From: Streptomyces sp. NBC_01750 | Lineage (GTDB): Bacteria > Actinomycetota > Actinomycetes > Streptomycetales > Streptomycetaceae | DNA length: 64,000 nt | Reading direction: 5' to 3' | NCBI RefSeq assembly: GCF_035918095.1 | Contig: NZ_CP109137.1 | Span: forward strand, 992,001 to 1,056,000 | In this document: positions 63,581 through 64,000 of the stretch, piece by piece | Layout: each line of letters starts with the position of its first letter | How positions within the stretch are numbered: position 1 is the first letter of the stretch | Notes under the pieces: generated by a model | The model's input: only the letters and a program-made list of their open reading frames with translations | Databases searched by the model: none | What the model was told of the DNA's origin: nothing | Position numbers and translations under genes: made by a program

Positions 63581-64000
63581 TCAGGAACTGCGGGCGGTGG
63601 AACAGCCGGGGCACAGGCCCCAGCAGATGACTCCGGCCTCGTCGACCGAGAGCCGTGGTCGTCGGACGCGGTCGGGCAGGGGCCCCGCCGACCGCGCATC
63701 CGACATCGGCGACGACACCGTACGACCGGCACATGACGTGGTGGTGGTTGTCCCCGACGCGTCCCTCGAACCGGGCAGGGCTGCCGGCCGGTTCGAGGCG
63801 GGGAACGAGACCCGCCGCGGTGAGGGCGCGGAGGGCCTGACAGTTGACTTGAAGGGCGAGATGACCCAGACGATCGCTCGGGGCGATACGGCCCACGCGA
63901 TCGCACCGCCCGAAGTCGATCGCCTCGACGCCGAGGTGGTCACCGTCCCGGACGGTCTCGAGCAGCGTGAGGCGGGCGGCCGTCACCCGCAGGCCGACGC
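63581..64000 (-). pseudogene. furA: Degenerate Fur-family regulator (FurA/CatR-like), partial at right edge
   Basis: Enters from the right edge as VGLRVTAARLTLLETVRDGD. Then HLGVEAI is followed by a scrambled stretch, ALRALTAAGLVPRLEPAGSP, and the intact zinc/metal segment ARFEGRVGDNHHHVMCRSYG. Beyond VADVGCAVG the frame shifts twice (PTASDDHG in one frame, SVDEAGVICWGLCPGCSTARSS in another). Fur features are thus spread over three frames. One cysteine of the usual CRSCG pair is Tyr. A functional regulator is not expected. The upstream part lies outside the window. Confidence 0.8.

Overview
The window is very GC-rich, with GTG/TTG starts, G-rich ribosome binding sites, many stop/start overlaps (ATGA, GTGA) and gene families typical of Streptomyces: MsiK-type sugar ABC systems without their own ATPase, PAS/GAF/SpoIIE phosphatases, an ATP-grasp RiPP pair, and DUF5937 and PadR regulators. 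It looks like a chromosomal accessory region of a Streptomyces or close relative. No rRNA, tRNA, CRISPR array, insertion sequence or integrase was seen.

Layout. 1-3.5 kb (-): PadR regulator with an ABC ATPase and an FtsX-type permease that runs off the left edge. 3.7-12.5 kb (+): an alpha-glucoside/trehalose uptake and hydrolysis block, with two solute-binding proteins, a GH13 glucosidase, two permeases (one carrying an unusual extracytoplasmic domain), a DUF1275 protein and an RpiR/SIS regulator. 13-15.4 kb (+): a small unknown protein and a GH15 enzyme. 15.7-17.1 kb: a broken M6 protease fused to a response-regulator stub. 17.1-18.3 kb (-): a two-gene graspetide locus (tgmB, tgmA). 18.4-21.7 kb (-): a lipoprotein, a baeRF-type protein, a DUF1269 remnant and a DUF5937/ArsR regulator. 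21.9-25.3 kb (-): gluABCD glutamate uptake. 25.4-29.3 kb: a subtilase-like protein and a PAS-GAF-SpoIIE phosphatase. 29.4-33.3 kb (-): a polyamine-type ABC operon. 34.9-36.5 kb (+): a thermolysin-like protease with a strong terminator. 37.2-40 kb (-): an FUSC-like membrane protein and a UBP zinc-finger protein.

40.8-50.1 kb (+) is the most interesting part: five co-directional genes that look like a nonribosomal pathway built on L-2,3-diaminopropionate (Dap). SbnA- and SbnB-like enzymes make Dap. An A-T-TE NRPS has a diamino-acid-like pocket and only half a condensation domain. A SyrP/TauD-like oxygenase may hydroxylate. A separate membrane protein has a carrier domain followed by the membrane/left-handed-helix terminal region of the Pls (epsilon-poly-lysine synthetase) family, but no adenylation domain. 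The simplest reading is a split, trans-loaded polymerase or ligase making a Dap homopolymer or Dap peptide.

50.3-54.1 kb (-): a decayed GH65 phosphorylase / HAD phosphoglucomutase pair and a universal stress protein. 54.5-64 kb: an XRE-PNPOx protein, a secreted amidohydrolase with a discoidin domain, a TetR regulator, a second PAS-GAF-SpoIIE phosphatase, a VOC protein, katG and a degenerate furA at the right edge.

Two themes recur. Pseudogenes and fragments are frequent (M6 protease, DUF1269, membrane permease, TauD stub, DUF4389 stub, GH65, HAD, furA). Noncoding gaps repeatedly hold short perfect or near-perfect tandem repeats with 10-18 bp units.
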